Source of the DNA: Anaerolineaceae bacterium
GTDB taxonomy: Bacteria; Chloroflexota; Anaerolineae; Promineifilales; Promineifilaceae
Reading direction: 5' to 3'
Assembly (NCBI GenBank): GCA_002699125.1
Contig: PABI01000145.1
Coordinates: forward strand, 1-33,837
DNA: 33,837 bases
The notes beneath the pieces were generated by a model that was given only the letters and a program-made list of their open reading frames with translations, did no database searches and was not told the DNA's origin. This document shows, piece by piece, positions 23,927 through 31,628 of the stretch (positions are counted from its first letter, which is position 1; every line of letters begins with the position of its first letter). The position numbers were made by a program, and so were the translations under genes.

Positions 23927-24559
23927 ATGGTCAAAAATGCCACGATTGCGCTCTATAAAAAACAGTACGTCGATATTCAGTTTGAGCGCGCCGGGTTGTT
24001 CAAGCTAATTCGGGAGAAATATGGCGCCACTGAGGTACTGTATCCTGGCAGTTCGGTGCACATCACACCCTCATTTTACTTTCCACACGTGGTTTACGTG
24101 GACAGCAGTCCCACGGCCGTTGACTTTTTCGCTAATGAAACGGCCGTTCTCGCCTACATCAATCGCAAAAAAACATATAAACGCTCCGCCTACATACGCT
24201 TCATCGCCCAGAATTATGCTGAAGATCTGCCCGAGCCGGAGGCATCATTTGACCTGCTGCTGGCGCTTTTTGCGCCAAACGTGGTACCAACCTGCCAGAA
24301 ACACTTAAAAAAAGACGGCATTCTGGTGACCAATAATTTTCAGGACGAGGCGCTGGTGGCCGCAGCAACGCCCACCCTAACACCCATTTCTATGGTACAG
24401 TACCAGAAGAAAGCGTATGCCTTGGTGGAAGACACGCCAGAAAAATGGCTGAACGCCGCAAATGCCGGCAAAACCAAACGCTATTTGCAGCAGGCTTCCG
24501 CCGGTTATGAATATGTAGAAGCCGAACAATATTTCCTCTTCAAGAAACAAGCCAACTAA
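23927..24559 (+). CDS. conserved protein with methyltransferase-like (Rossmann) layout
   Basis: A cytoplasmic protein of 210 residues. The segment YGATEVLYPGSSVHITPSFYFPHVVYVDSSPTAVDFF looks like the first Rossmann strand, loop and acidic second strand end of a class I SAM-methyltransferase. ASFDLLLALFAPNVVPTCQKHLKKDGILVTNNF looks like strands 4 and 5 of the same fold. The glycine-rich SAM loop is atypical (YPGSSVH), so binding is uncertain. I do not recognise a named family. ATG 23927 has no strong ribosome site. It opens a plus-strand block that continues with a DUF1801 gene 40 bases later. Confidence 0.7.
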   Translation: MVKNATIALYKKQYVDIQFERAGLFKLIREKYGATEVLYPGSSVHITPSFYFPHVVYVDSSPTAVDFFANETAVLAYINRKKTYKRSAYIRFIAQNYAEDLPEPEASFDLLLALFAPNVVPTCQKHLKKDGILVTNNFQDEALVAAATPTLTPISMVQYQKKAYALVEDTPEKWLNAANAGKTKRYLQQASAGYEYVEAEQYFLFKKQAN

Positions 24560-24599
24560 CCTGACAGAGGGTGTCAACAACAGCAGCGATAATAACAGC

Positions 24600-25028
24600 A
24601 TGACAAAAACAAATGAATTGAAGGAATTTACGGAAGTCACGGCCGTTTTCGAACGCTACCCCGAACCAATCCGAGAAAAATTACGGGAACTGCGGCAAAT
24701 GGTGTTGGAAACGGCCGCAGCTACCCCCGGCGTTGGCAAAATTGTAGAAACACTCAAATGGGGCCAGCCCAGCTACCTTACCGTTCGGCCCAAAAGCGGC
24801 ACCACCATTCGCCTGGACGCCCACGATGTGAAGAAAAGGCAAATTGGCCTCTACGTCCACTGCCAGACCAACCTCATTGGCACCTTCCGCCAGCGCCACC
24901 CCACCCTGACCTACGAAGGCAATCGCGCCATTATTCTCAACGCTCAAAATGAGTTCCCTCAGGAAGCGCTGCGCGACTGTATCGCTCTGGCCTTGACCTA
25001 TCACAAAAAGAACAAGAAGAAACCTTGA
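24600..25028 (+). CDS. DUF1801 (YdhG-like) protein
   Basis: A protein of 142 residues with the DUF1801 pattern: FERYPEPIREKLRELRQMVLETAAATPGVGKIVETLKWGQPSYLTV and then a beta-rich half with KKRQIGLYVHC and RAIILNAQNEFPQEALRDCIALALTYHKK. The fold is of the frataxin-like/YdhG kind; function is unknown. Its stop is 4 bases before the next ATG, so it is co-transcribed with the GNAT gene. There is no clear Shine-Dalgarno. Confidence 0.83.
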   Translation: MTKTNELKEFTEVTAVFERYPEPIREKLRELRQMVLETAAATPGVGKIVETLKWGQPSYLTVRPKSGTTIRLDAHDVKKRQIGLYVHCQTNLIGTFRQRHPTLTYEGNRAIILNAQNEFPQEALRDCIALALTYHKKNKKKP

Positions 25029-25032
25029 AACG

Positions 25033-25509
25033 ATGCAGATCACGGTAATCGACCATAAAAATCCGAGCCAGGCTGGAGAAATGCGCCGCCTTTTCTTTAA
25101 TGCTTATCGCCAAGAGGCACAGCTTTTGGGGTTGGCTGAGGCCGACTTTTTTCCGCTCGGACGAACGTCAGCACACATACAGGCGGCAGATGCCGTCTTT
25201 TTGGGCTGTTTCCTGGAAAACAAGCTGGTTGCCCTCACGGAGATCGAAACCGAAGGGCCGCAACAAATCAACATTGGCAGCTTTGTTGTTGCGCCAGAGA
25301 TGTTTAGAAAAGGCATCGGCACGGCGCTCTTAAAAGAGATTTTGGCACGATACCCCGGATATTCCCTGAAGGTATCGACAGCAAAGAAAAACTTACCGGC
25401 AATTGGTTTGTATGAGAAACATGGCTTTGTTGTGCAACAAACCTGGCACACGCCAGATGGCATCGAGATGGTCACATTAAGCCTAATGAAGAAGGAAATA
25501 AAAAGGTAA
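25033..25509 (+). CDS. GNAT N-acetyltransferase
   Basis: A protein of 158 residues. The acetyl-CoA-binding motif A is clear: INIGSFVVAPEMFRKGIGTALLKEILARY, with R-K-G-I-G-T in place of the Q/RxxGxG/A loop. Motif B is TAKKNLPAIGLYEKHGFVVQQTW. The substrate is unknown. It starts 4 bases after the DUF1801 stop and ends 4 bases before the alpha/beta hydrolase gene, so the three form one unit. Confidence 0.88.
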   Translation: MQITVIDHKNPSQAGEMRRLFFNAYRQEAQLLGLAEADFFPLGRTSAHIQAADAVFLGCFLENKLVALTEIETEGPQQINIGSFVVAPEMFRKGIGTALLKEILARYPGYSLKVSTAKKNLPAIGLYEKHGFVVQQTWHTPDGIEMVTLSLMKKEIKR

Positions 25510-25513
25510 CACA

Positions 25514-26170
25514 ATGAGTGACACAAGAACGTTGGCTTACGAATCCTTCTCACTGGGGCGATCAAATCAATCAGCTGAGCAGCCGCTCATCATTCCCCTG
25601 CACTTTATGGGCAGCAGCCCGACACAAATCTGCGATATTCTGCTGCGCGACGTCAATTTTTCGGCCAGGGTGATCGCGCCTTACGGCCGTTTCCCCTTTG
25701 AAGATCAATATTCCTGGTTTCCTGAAGAGCTGTACGACAAACCCGAGCCAGAACAAGGAAAATTTGTAGACGACTGCGCCGACATCTTGCTGGAAAATAT
25801 CGCCCGTTGGCAGCGAGAATTTCCAACCCACGGTCGGCCTATCTTCCTGGGTGTCTCACAGGGCGGCGATATTTGTTTTAGTTTGGCCGCCAGGTTTGGC
25901 AATCAGTTTAGCCTGTGTTTGCCAATTGCTGGGCGGCTGCTACGTGACGAAGTGACAAAGCGGCCCGATTCCGGCATGGTTCGCGTGCATCATGGCGCTG
26001 ATGATCCGATAGTGCCTATTGCCACAGCGCGGGAAGCGGTCGCTCAATTGCAATCGGCCGGATTGGACGTGCAGATGCGCGAATATGCTGGTGTCACACA
26101 CGCCGTCCCCGCCGCGATGCAGCAGGCAGTTCATGATGAAATCCGCTCGATTCTCAAGACATTTGTTTAG
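25514..26170 (+). CDS. alpha/beta hydrolase (carboxylesterase/phospholipase-like)
   Basis: A serine hydrolase of 218 residues with the complete triad: Ser115 in GVSQGG, Asp163/164 in HHGADDPIVPI, and His196 in GVTHAVP. The layout matches small carboxylesterases of the phospholipase/carboxylesterase type, including the segment VIAPYGRFPF before the nucleophile. No signal peptide, so it is cytoplasmic. AAAGGT lies about 7 bases before ATG 25514. It is the last gene of the 24600-26170 unit; a palindrome begins within its stop codon. Confidence 0.88.
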   Translation: MSDTRTLAYESFSLGRSNQSAEQPLIIPLHFMGSSPTQICDILLRDVNFSARVIAPYGRFPFEDQYSWFPEELYDKPEPEQGKFVDDCADILLENIARWQREFPTHGRPIFLGVSQGGDICFSLAARFGNQFSLCLPIAGRLLRDEVTKRPDSGMVRVHHGADDPIVPIATAREAVAQLQSAGLDVQMREYAGVTHAVPAAMQQAVHDEIRSILKTFV

Positions 26171-26229
26171 GACTGGCAGTCCTCAATACTGCTTTATCAA
26201 TGAAACAGCACGGCAGGACTCCCAGTCCT
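26169..26229. terminator. inverted pair of AGGACTGGCAGTCCT-type palindromes
   Basis: AGGACTGGCAGTCCT (26169-26183) overlaps the hydrolase stop codon, and CAGGACTCCCAGTCCTG lies at 26213-26229. Each is a palindrome by itself, and the two can also pair with each other over 14 positions with one mismatch. The spacing resembles the 8078-8137 element, so this is a second two-armed copy of the same hairpin family. Confidence 0.65.
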
Positions 26230-26326
26230 GGTCGATACGTTAGAGCTTTCTTATAATTACGGCCGTTCAAAAACCATCACAAAGGGTTCGTTCACCAATA
26301 ACTTTTGATAAGGAAATGAACCCCAA

Positions 26327-26370
26327 GGTTTACCCGTTTACCAAAGCCGTAAGTTAAAAACGGGCAAACC
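26327..26370 (+). promoter_or_regulatory. leader hairpin directly upstream of the YfhO-family gene
   Basis: GGTTTACCCGTTT (26327-26339) and AAACGGGCAAACC (26358-26370) pair at 12 of 13 positions around an 18-base loop. The hairpin ends 13 bases before ATG 26384 and could mask the ribosome site or act as an attenuator. The rest of the gap 26230-26326 holds one ACGGCCGT and nothing else clear. Confidence 0.5.
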
Positions 26371-26383
26371 CAAAGGCCGCTGC

Positions 26384-28597
26384 ATGTCACGACTCAAACA
26401 ATTGCTGCAATCCCCCTGGGTACAGGTGACGCTCTACCTCCTGCTCATTGCCGCCCTCACCTACCTGTTCCTCTGGCGGCTGTGGGCCGCTGCCCCCGAA
26501 GACCGCGCCTATCTACCGGAAAAGTCTGATCTGGCCGAGGTTTTCTACCCACCGCGCTACTTCTTTGCCAAAACGCTGGCCGGCGGCGAATTTGCCCTGT
26601 GGAATCCACACGTTTATGCCGGTTATCCGCAATTTGCCGATCCGCAAGCCGCTACCTTTTACCCCATCGCCCTGCTGCTGGCATGGATTGCCAAAACCAA
26701 CTTCAGTCTGGCGACGCTGGCGTTTGATATTGGGCTGCATTTTTTCCTGGCGGGGGCTTTTTCCTTTTTGTTCATTCGCCATCTGTTCAAGGCCAATCTG
26801 CCCGCGCTGCTCAGCGCCGTCCTGTTTGAATTTGGTGGTTACCTCACCTTTTATCCACCCGGCCAACTGTCAGAATTGGAGGTGGTGGCCTGGTTCCCGC
26901 TGACGCTGCTGCTGGTGACGTTGGCCATCGAGCGGCGCAGCTGGCTGCTTACGGCCGTTGCCGGTGGCACCCTCGGCATGGTCTTTCTGGCCGGACGGCC
27001 GCAATCCTATCTCACCATCGGTTCTGTCACCGTCGCCTGGCTGGTGTACACAGCCTATCGGGACAAAATGCCCTGGACCCGCATCGCCAAAAAGCTGCTG
27101 CTGCTGGCCGGATTTGCCCTGGGCATCGCCGCTGCCCAATGGCTGCCCACCCTGGAACTGACGCGCCTCACCACCCGCTCCATCCTTACCTATGACCTGG
27201 TCGCCGAGGGTGGCTTCCCCTTTGTGCACCTGACCGGCTTTTTTGTGCCGCAGCTTTTGGGTACGCAAAATTTATACGTGGGGCTGATGGCCCTGGTGCT
27301 GGCGACGCTGGCGGTGCAGCAGCGCAAAGGGATGTTTTGGACGGCCGTTTTCCTCATTGCCCTGTTTGGCTCCGTCGGCAAACATTTGATTATTTTTGAT
27401 GGCCTGTATCTCATCGAGCAGTTAGGTTTTCCCGGCTATCTGCGCAACGTGGAGCGGCTGGCCTTTGCCATGACGTTTAGCCTGGCGGCGCTCAGCGGCT
27501 ATGGCATCATGCTGGTGCAGCAAATTGACCGGCAGCTTTTGCGGCGTTACCTGATGATCGCGGCGGGTATTTTTGCGACGGCCGTTGTCCTCACCTGGCT
27601 CTGGACTATCAGCCGCGAGCCGGGCGGCGACCGCTTCTTGCCGGTCGATACGTTGACCTACGTCGTCCTAATGCTGGGCGGCGGCGCGCTGGCGCTGTGG
27701 GTTTTCCGCGAGTCGCCCCGCGTCGCCGTGCTGGCCCTGGTGCTCATTGCCGTTGTCGATGTAATGTCGCTCAACCAGGGGCGCTTTTTTGTGGAACGAG
27801 CCGACTCCTTTGCGCCGGGCAACGACGTGGCCCGGGTCATGGCAGCGCCGGAGGGGATACGGCCGTTTTACCGCACCGTATTTGACCAAACCACCTCGCA
27901 AGATTTTGGCAGTCTGGCCGGGGTAGACAACGTCGGCGGGATGCCGCCGCTGATGCTGATCGATTACGAGCTGCTGCGCGAGACGTTGGATGAAGAGTAC
28001 CGGCGCAACATCATCCTCAACGTGGATATGGTGGTCACCACCGGCGACTACAGCGACCCGGCATACGAGCTGGTGAAAGAAGAGGATAATTTCCGCTACT
28101 ATCGTTTCTTGCATGCGCTGCCGCGCGCCTATCTGGTGCCCAATATCGTGGAAGTGCCCGATGCCGCCACCGCTGCCGAACGGCTGGCCGTCCCTGATTT
28201 TGAATACGGCACGACGGCCCTGGTGGTGGGCGAAACGGGGTTGGCGAGTACGGGTGAATTGGCTGAAGGAGAAACGGCCGTCGTGCTACACCGCACGGCG
28301 AACAGTGTGACTTTGCAGGTAACGGCCAATCAACCCCGCTTCCTCGTCTATTCCGGCACCCACTACCCTGGCTGGCAGGCCGAAATTGATGGCCAGCCAA
28401 CCGAAATTTATAAAACCAATGTCGCCCTGCGCGGTATCGTCGTGCCGCCCGGCAGCCACACCGTCACGATGACTTTCCGGCCCATCATTTTTTATGCAGG
28501 TGTGGGGGTTTCGTTGGGAACGGCCGTTATTTTGCTGCTCTGGCTAGGCTTGATTGGCGCAAACCGTTTGCGGAAACGGCCCAGAAACAGTGCCTAG
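26384..28597 (+). CDS. YfhO-family multi-spanning membrane protein
   Basis: A 737-residue protein with about a dozen hydrophobic spans in the first 490 residues and a soluble beta-rich C-terminal part before one last span. The first loop contains SDLAEVFYPPRYFFAKTLAGGEFALWNPHVYAGYPQFADPQAATFYP, which matches the first extracellular loop of YfhO-type proteins, related to GT-C glycosyltransferases. The end has FLVYSGTHYPGWQAEIDGQPTEIYKTNVALRGIVVPPGSHTVTMTF, the typical YfhO tail. YfhO relatives are linked to sugar transfer onto cell-wall polymers or lipids; the substrate here is unknown. Six ACGGCCGT copies are inside. It is the last gene before the integron cassette. Confidence 0.87.
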   Translation: MSRLKQLLQSPWVQVTLYLLLIAALTYLFLWRLWAAAPEDRAYLPEKSDLAEVFYPPRYFFAKTLAGGEFALWNPHVYAGYPQFADPQAATFYPIALLLAWIAKTNFSLATLAFDIGLHFFLAGAFSFLFIRHLFKANLPALLSAVLFEFGGYLTFYPPGQLSELEVVAWFPLTLLLVTLAIERRSWLLTAVAGGTLGMVFLAGRPQSYLTIGSVTVAWLVYTAYRDKMPWTRIAKKLLLLAGFALGIAAAQWLPTLELTRLTTRSILTYDLVAEGGFPFVHLTGFFVPQLLGTQNLYVGLMALVLATLAVQQRKGMFWTAVFLIALFGSVGKHLIIFDGLYLIEQLGFPGYLRNVERLAFAMTFSLAALSGYGIMLVQQIDRQLLRRYLMIAAGIFATAVVLTWLWTISREPGGDRFLPVDTLTYVVLMLGGGALALWVFRESPRVAVLALVLIAVVDVMSLNQGRFFVERADSFAPGNDVARVMAAPEGIRPFYRTVFDQTTSQDFGSLAGVDNVGGMPPLMLIDYELLRETLDEEYRRNIILNVDMVVTTGDYSDPAYELVKEEDNFRYYRFLHALPRAYLVPNIVEVPDAATAAERLAVPDFEYGTTALVVGETGLASTGELAEGETAVVLHRTANSVTLQVTANQPRFLVYSGTHYPGWQAEIDGQPTEIYKTNVALRGIVVPPGSHTVTMTFRPIIFYAGVGVSLGTAVILLLWLGLIGANRLRKRPRNSA

Positions 28598-28621
28598 CGT
28601 TGCCAAACTTACTTTAAAATT

Positions 28622-28822
28622 TTATACTGGCCTCAGTCGCCATTTTGCCGGAGATATGGGGACTTATACTAACATGATTCTGCATAAACCCTAGATTTTC
28701 GTCTTATGCCGAAACGATAGCGGCAATACTACCTTATTTAGCGTCTTATGCTGAAAGATAGTGCAAAAGTTTCGGCATAACATAGACAAACCTTTACTTA
28801 TACCGACCTCAGTTCGGCATAA
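28622..28822. repeat. four-copy inverted TTATGCCGAA array upstream of the cassette
   Basis: TTATGCCGAA occurs at 28704-28713 (exact) and 28746-28755 (one mismatch) on the plus strand, and as TTCGGCATAA at 28771-28780 and 28813-28822. Spacing is 42 bases in both pairs. Two related 16-base stretches, TTATACTGGCCTCAGT (28622-28637) and TTATACCGACCTCAGT (28797-28812), add to the pattern. This fills most of the 28598-28828 gap. It could be a degenerate attC/attI region, an array of regulator sites, or a small non-coding element. Confidence 0.65.
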
Positions 28823-28828
28823 TAATTG

Positions 28829-30522
28829 TTGGGCGGGCGGCGCAGCAAATGGTGTTTGTTTATACTGCATCAGAAATATATTCCCCCAAAAGAGGTGTTA
28901 TGTTAGCCTATTCTTCTACTGGTAAGCCTTGGCTACATGTTATTCTTTCAGTTTTTTTGATTTCACTCTGCGTTGCCTGTTTGGCTGATGGGGCCCGTGA
29001 TTCCGCTTCGCTCGTGGCCGACCTTGACGCTGAACTGCCTGTTGTTGTCGCCAATGGCAATTCGCCCTCGACCCAGGTAGCCGTTGTGCAGCGCGATCAG
29101 ATTATCTGGTCTCAGGCCTTTGGGCAGAACACCAGCCCCCATCACGTCTATATGAATGCATCGGTGCAGAAGATGTTCACGGCGGTCGCTGTTTTGCAGC
29201 TAGTTGAAAGAGGATTCGTGGAGTTGGATGCCGATGTTCAAGAATACCTGCCGTTCGCTGTCCAACATCCCCGGTTTCCGAAGACGCCCATCACAGTGCG
29301 GATGCTGCTGGCGCAGCGCTCCGGGCTGGCGGATTTCCCGCATCAGTTCGCGTGGGATACTGGGTGTGCTTTCTCACCGCAATACCGGTCATGTCCTGGT
29401 GATAATGTGTTGGCTCTGTCGCACGAGGCGTTTCTGAGGGCGTCGCTCGTGCCTGGCGGTTCAAATTACGATCAGCAAACCTGGGGGGCTGAACCCGGTC
29501 AGGTGTATTACTATTCAGTCTCGGCCTATCCGCTACTGCGTTACCTGGTCAGTCATGTGACAGGGCAGAGCTATGCAGAGTATATGCACGAGAACATTTT
29601 TGATCCACTGGAGATGGCCAACTCGGGCTTTAGTGTTGATGAATTCGCGGAGCGCCATACGATTCCATACACACGTATAGACGGGGCAAACATTGAGCTA
29701 CCGATCTGGAACGGACAAGGCTCAATGATGCATACGACCGCTGAAGATATGGCTAAGTTTATGCAGACCTTGTTGAACGATGGGCAGCACGATGATTTTC
29801 AACTCTTACAGTCCGAAACCGTCGCTCTTATGCAACAAAGGGCCAGTCGCTTCAAAGTCTTTCTCAAGAGCAGCGACGACCTACCCTCCACAGGCTTTGG
29901 TCTGGGCCTGATCAGCTTTCGAGGTGGTTGGTTGGGGTTTGGCGGTTCAGCACCGGGTTATCAGTGCCTCTTACGCTATCATCCATCCCGACAGGTTGGT
30001 TATGTCATCTTGGTCAATGTCAATGCCATCCTGGGCGGCGGCGATAACTATGAATCCGCACGGAGAGAAATCTACGCGGTCCAGGATGCGCTGGTTGCGA
30101 TTCTGGACCCGACCTTAGTGATCCGTTATCGGGCTGGCGAGGTTTTGATCTTTGTGGCGGCCGGCTCTGTGTGGGCGTACTTCATGCGCAAGAAACCACG
30201 TATTGTAGTCGCGTTAGGTGGTGTCTGGAGCCTCTTCGGAGGTTTCTGGATGTTTAAGAGTATACCAGTCGGCCTTGGGTTTCTGGTAATGGGTGTTATC
30301 GTCTTGGTATGGGGTGGGATCAATCTGGTAAAAGCCCGTCAAGTCCCTTTAGAAACCGATGTTTAATCGGCTATGATGAGTTTTACAGCCGGAGGAAGCC
30401 GCCCAACAAGCGCATCAACCCGACGCGGCTGGCGCCGCTACAATCGGCGGTGAAACGCGCTTTGAGGTAGTTTGCTACTGAAGGGACTTGCTCCGCACCC
30501 GCCGCGCGGGTTATGCGGGTCG
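28829..30522 (+). mobile_element. integron gene cassette (serine hydrolase gene plus attC)
   Basis: The left core GTTGGGC at 28828-28834 fits the integron core G^TTRRRY, with the cut after 28828. It is the exact complement of GCCCAAC at 30401-30407, the outer core of the attC at the right end; this is expected because an attC is completed by its own cassette's first bases. The cassette holds one gene (28900-30366) and the attC. It contains no ACGGCCGT, while both neighbouring genes do. No integrase gene and no second clear attC are in the window, so this is a lone or terminal cassette. Confidence 0.82.
28900..30366 (+). CDS. serine beta-lactamase-family hydrolase with C-terminal membrane spans
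   Basis: A protein of about 488 residues. An N-terminal hydrophobic segment (about 11-27) suggests export. The class C/beta-lactamase-fold domain has the catalytic S-x-x-K at Ser88-Lys91 (ASVQK) and LLAQRSGLADFP. The second motif, normally Y-x-N, reads YSV at Tyr205, and the third, normally H-x-G before a P-G, reads GFGGSAPGY, so Asn and His are replaced. Esterase or peptidase activity is more likely than antibiotic hydrolysis. The last 100 residues carry three membrane spans. ATG 28900 has AGAGG just upstream; an in-frame start at 28849 is less likely. It is the only gene of an integron cassette; its base use differs from its neighbours. Confidence 0.85.
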   Translation: MLAYSSTGKPWLHVILSVFLISLCVACLADGARDSASLVADLDAELPVVVANGNSPSTQVAVVQRDQIIWSQAFGQNTSPHHVYMNASVQKMFTAVAVLQLVERGFVELDADVQEYLPFAVQHPRFPKTPITVRMLLAQRSGLADFPHQFAWDTGCAFSPQYRSCPGDNVLALSHEAFLRASLVPGGSNYDQQTWGAEPGQVYYYSVSAYPLLRYLVSHVTGQSYAEYMHENIFDPLEMANSGFSVDEFAERHTIPYTRIDGANIELPIWNGQGSMMHTTAEDMAKFMQTLLNDGQHDDFQLLQSETVALMQQRASRFKVFLKSSDDLPSTGFGLGLISFRGGWLGFGGSAPGYQCLLRYHPSRQVGYVILVNVNAILGGGDNYESARREIYAVQDALVAILDPTLVIRYRAGEVLIFVAAGSVWAYFMRKKPRIVVALGGVWSLFGGFWMFKSIPVGLGFLVMGVIVLVWGGINLVKARQVPLETDV

Positions 30523-30528
30523 TTAAAT
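30401..30528 (+). mobile_element. integron attC recombination site (128 bp)
   Basis: Outer cores GCCCAAC (30401-30407, RYYYAAC) and GTTAAAT (30522-30528, GTTRRRY) frame the site. Inside, CGCAT(C)AACCCG(A)CGCGGC at 30411-30429 pairs with GCCGCG, CGGGTT, ATGCG at 30501-30517. The only unpaired positions in this arm are C30416 and A30423, six bases apart, matching the two extrahelical bases seen in well-known attC sites such as that of aadA cassettes. The central part (about 30430-30500) forms a variable loop region. The site begins 34 bases after the hydrolase stop codon. Confidence 0.88.
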
Positions 30529-30605
30529 GACTATACTGCTCGCACAAAACTTGAAGAAAAACACCAGGAAATCAACGGGGCGGTCAGGAGCAAAGGATTT
30601 CGCCA

Positions 30606-31466
30606 ATGTTTACGCGTAAGTTGTGGGGGCTTTTTCGTCTATTTCGGTTTGAGCTGTCTTTTGCCGCCGGAGTCAGCGTGATCCTAGGGGAGTTGTTAGC
30701 CTTGGGCCAACTCCCCAGCGCCAAAGAAATACTCTTGGGCTTTTTCAGCGTCTTTTTCATCTCGGCCGCTGCCCTCATCATCAACGACTACTTCGATTTA
30801 GAAAGCGACAAAATCAACGCGCCAGATAGGTCGCTTCCAGCCGGGCTGGTTACCGAGCAGGAGGTGATTGTCCTTTTTGTTATCGTCACCTTGCTTGGCT
30901 TCGTGGCCGCCTACTTGATCAGCCTGACGGCGCTGTTGGTTGCGGTTGTCGTTTGGGCCGTAGGATTTCTTTACAATTGGCGCTTCAAAAAAACGGGGCT
31001 GCCCGGCAATTTAATGGTGAGCTTTTCCGTGGGAATGACCTTTATTTTTGGCGGCATCACCGTGGGCCAACCCTTTGCGAGAATGGTCTGGTTCTTCGCC
31101 ATCGTTGCTTTCCTCATCGACCTGGGTGAAGAGATTGCCGCTGATGCGCTGGATATAGCAGGTGACCGCCAGCTTGGCTCCAGGTCGTTGGCCATCGTCT
31201 GGGGTCGGGAAAATGCCCTGAAAATCAGCGGGGCCATTTTCATGCTGCTTGTTGTGCTGAGCAGTGTGCCATTTTTATTGGGCTGGCTCGATTGGGTTTA
31301 TTTTTTGCCGCTGCTGTTCATGGATGTGGTTATTTTGTATTCGACGGCCAAATTGCTAAATGCGGAAACGGCCGTACCCCTGAAATATATTCGCTGGATT
31401 TACCTCAGTGGCCTGGCAGCAATGATTATTTTTATCGTCATTCGCCTTTTCCGAGGAAACATATGA
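30606..31466 (+). CDS. UbiA-family prenyltransferase
   Basis: A membrane enzyme of 286 residues with eight to nine spans. The first Asp-rich motif is Asn60-Asp61-x-x-Asp64-x-x-x-Asp68 in INDYFDLESDKINAPDRSLPAG, which binds the prenyl diphosphate with magnesium. The second is ADALDIAGDRQLGSRSLAI with Asp180, Asp183 and Asp187. The pattern matches UbiA proteins, close to the geranylgeranylglycerol-phosphate or menaquinone/chlorophyll-type branches; the acceptor cannot be told. It begins 77 bases after the attC and carries one ACGGCCGT at 31368, so it looks resident, unlike the cassette. Its stop overlaps the next start as ATGA. No strong Shine-Dalgarno is seen at ATG 30606. Confidence 0.87.
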   Translation: MFTRKLWGLFRLFRFELSFAAGVSVILGELLALGQLPSAKEILLGFFSVFFISAAALIINDYFDLESDKINAPDRSLPAGLVTEQEVIVLFVIVTLLGFVAAYLISLTALLVAVVVWAVGFLYNWRFKKTGLPGNLMVSFSVGMTFIFGGITVGQPFARMVWFFAIVAFLIDLGEEIAADALDIAGDRQLGSRSLAIVWGRENALKISGAIFMLLVVLSSVPFLLGWLDWVYFLPLLFMDVVILYSTAKLLNAETAVPLKYIRWIYLSGLAAMIIFIVIRLFRGNI

Positions 31467-31627
31467 AACCAACCGATACCCTTACCACCCTGTTTAGCCA
31501 TCACCTGTGGGCCAACCTGCGCCTACTGGAACGATGCGCCGAGCTAACCGACGAACAGCTCAAGGCCACCGTTCCCGGCGCTTACGGCACCATCCGCGAC
31601 ACCTTGCAGCACATTGTGAAAGGATAA
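31463..31627 (+). pseudogene. truncated DinB-family gene
   Basis: Only 54 residues remain: MKPTDTLTTLFSHHLWANLRLLERCAEL...GAYGTIRDTLQHIVKG, the first two helices of a DinB/YfiT-like four-helix metal-binding protein that normally has about 150-170 residues. The frame ends at a stop right at the left inverted repeat of the IS element. The missing part does not reappear beyond the right end of the IS in this window. The start overlaps the UbiA stop by 4 bases, so the intact gene was part of that operon. Confidence 0.8.
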
Positions 31628-31628
31628 A

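Noticed and set aside
28700..28822. CRISPR-like array from the repeated TTATGCCGAA
   Set aside because: The repeats are only about 10 bases, occur in both orientations, and no cas genes are nearby.
28664..28834. Full upstream attC ending at GTTGGGC
   Set aside because: The best outer partner is TACTAAC, which does not fit RYYYAAC, and the inner arms do not give the paired extrahelical-base pattern, so I do not call it an attC.
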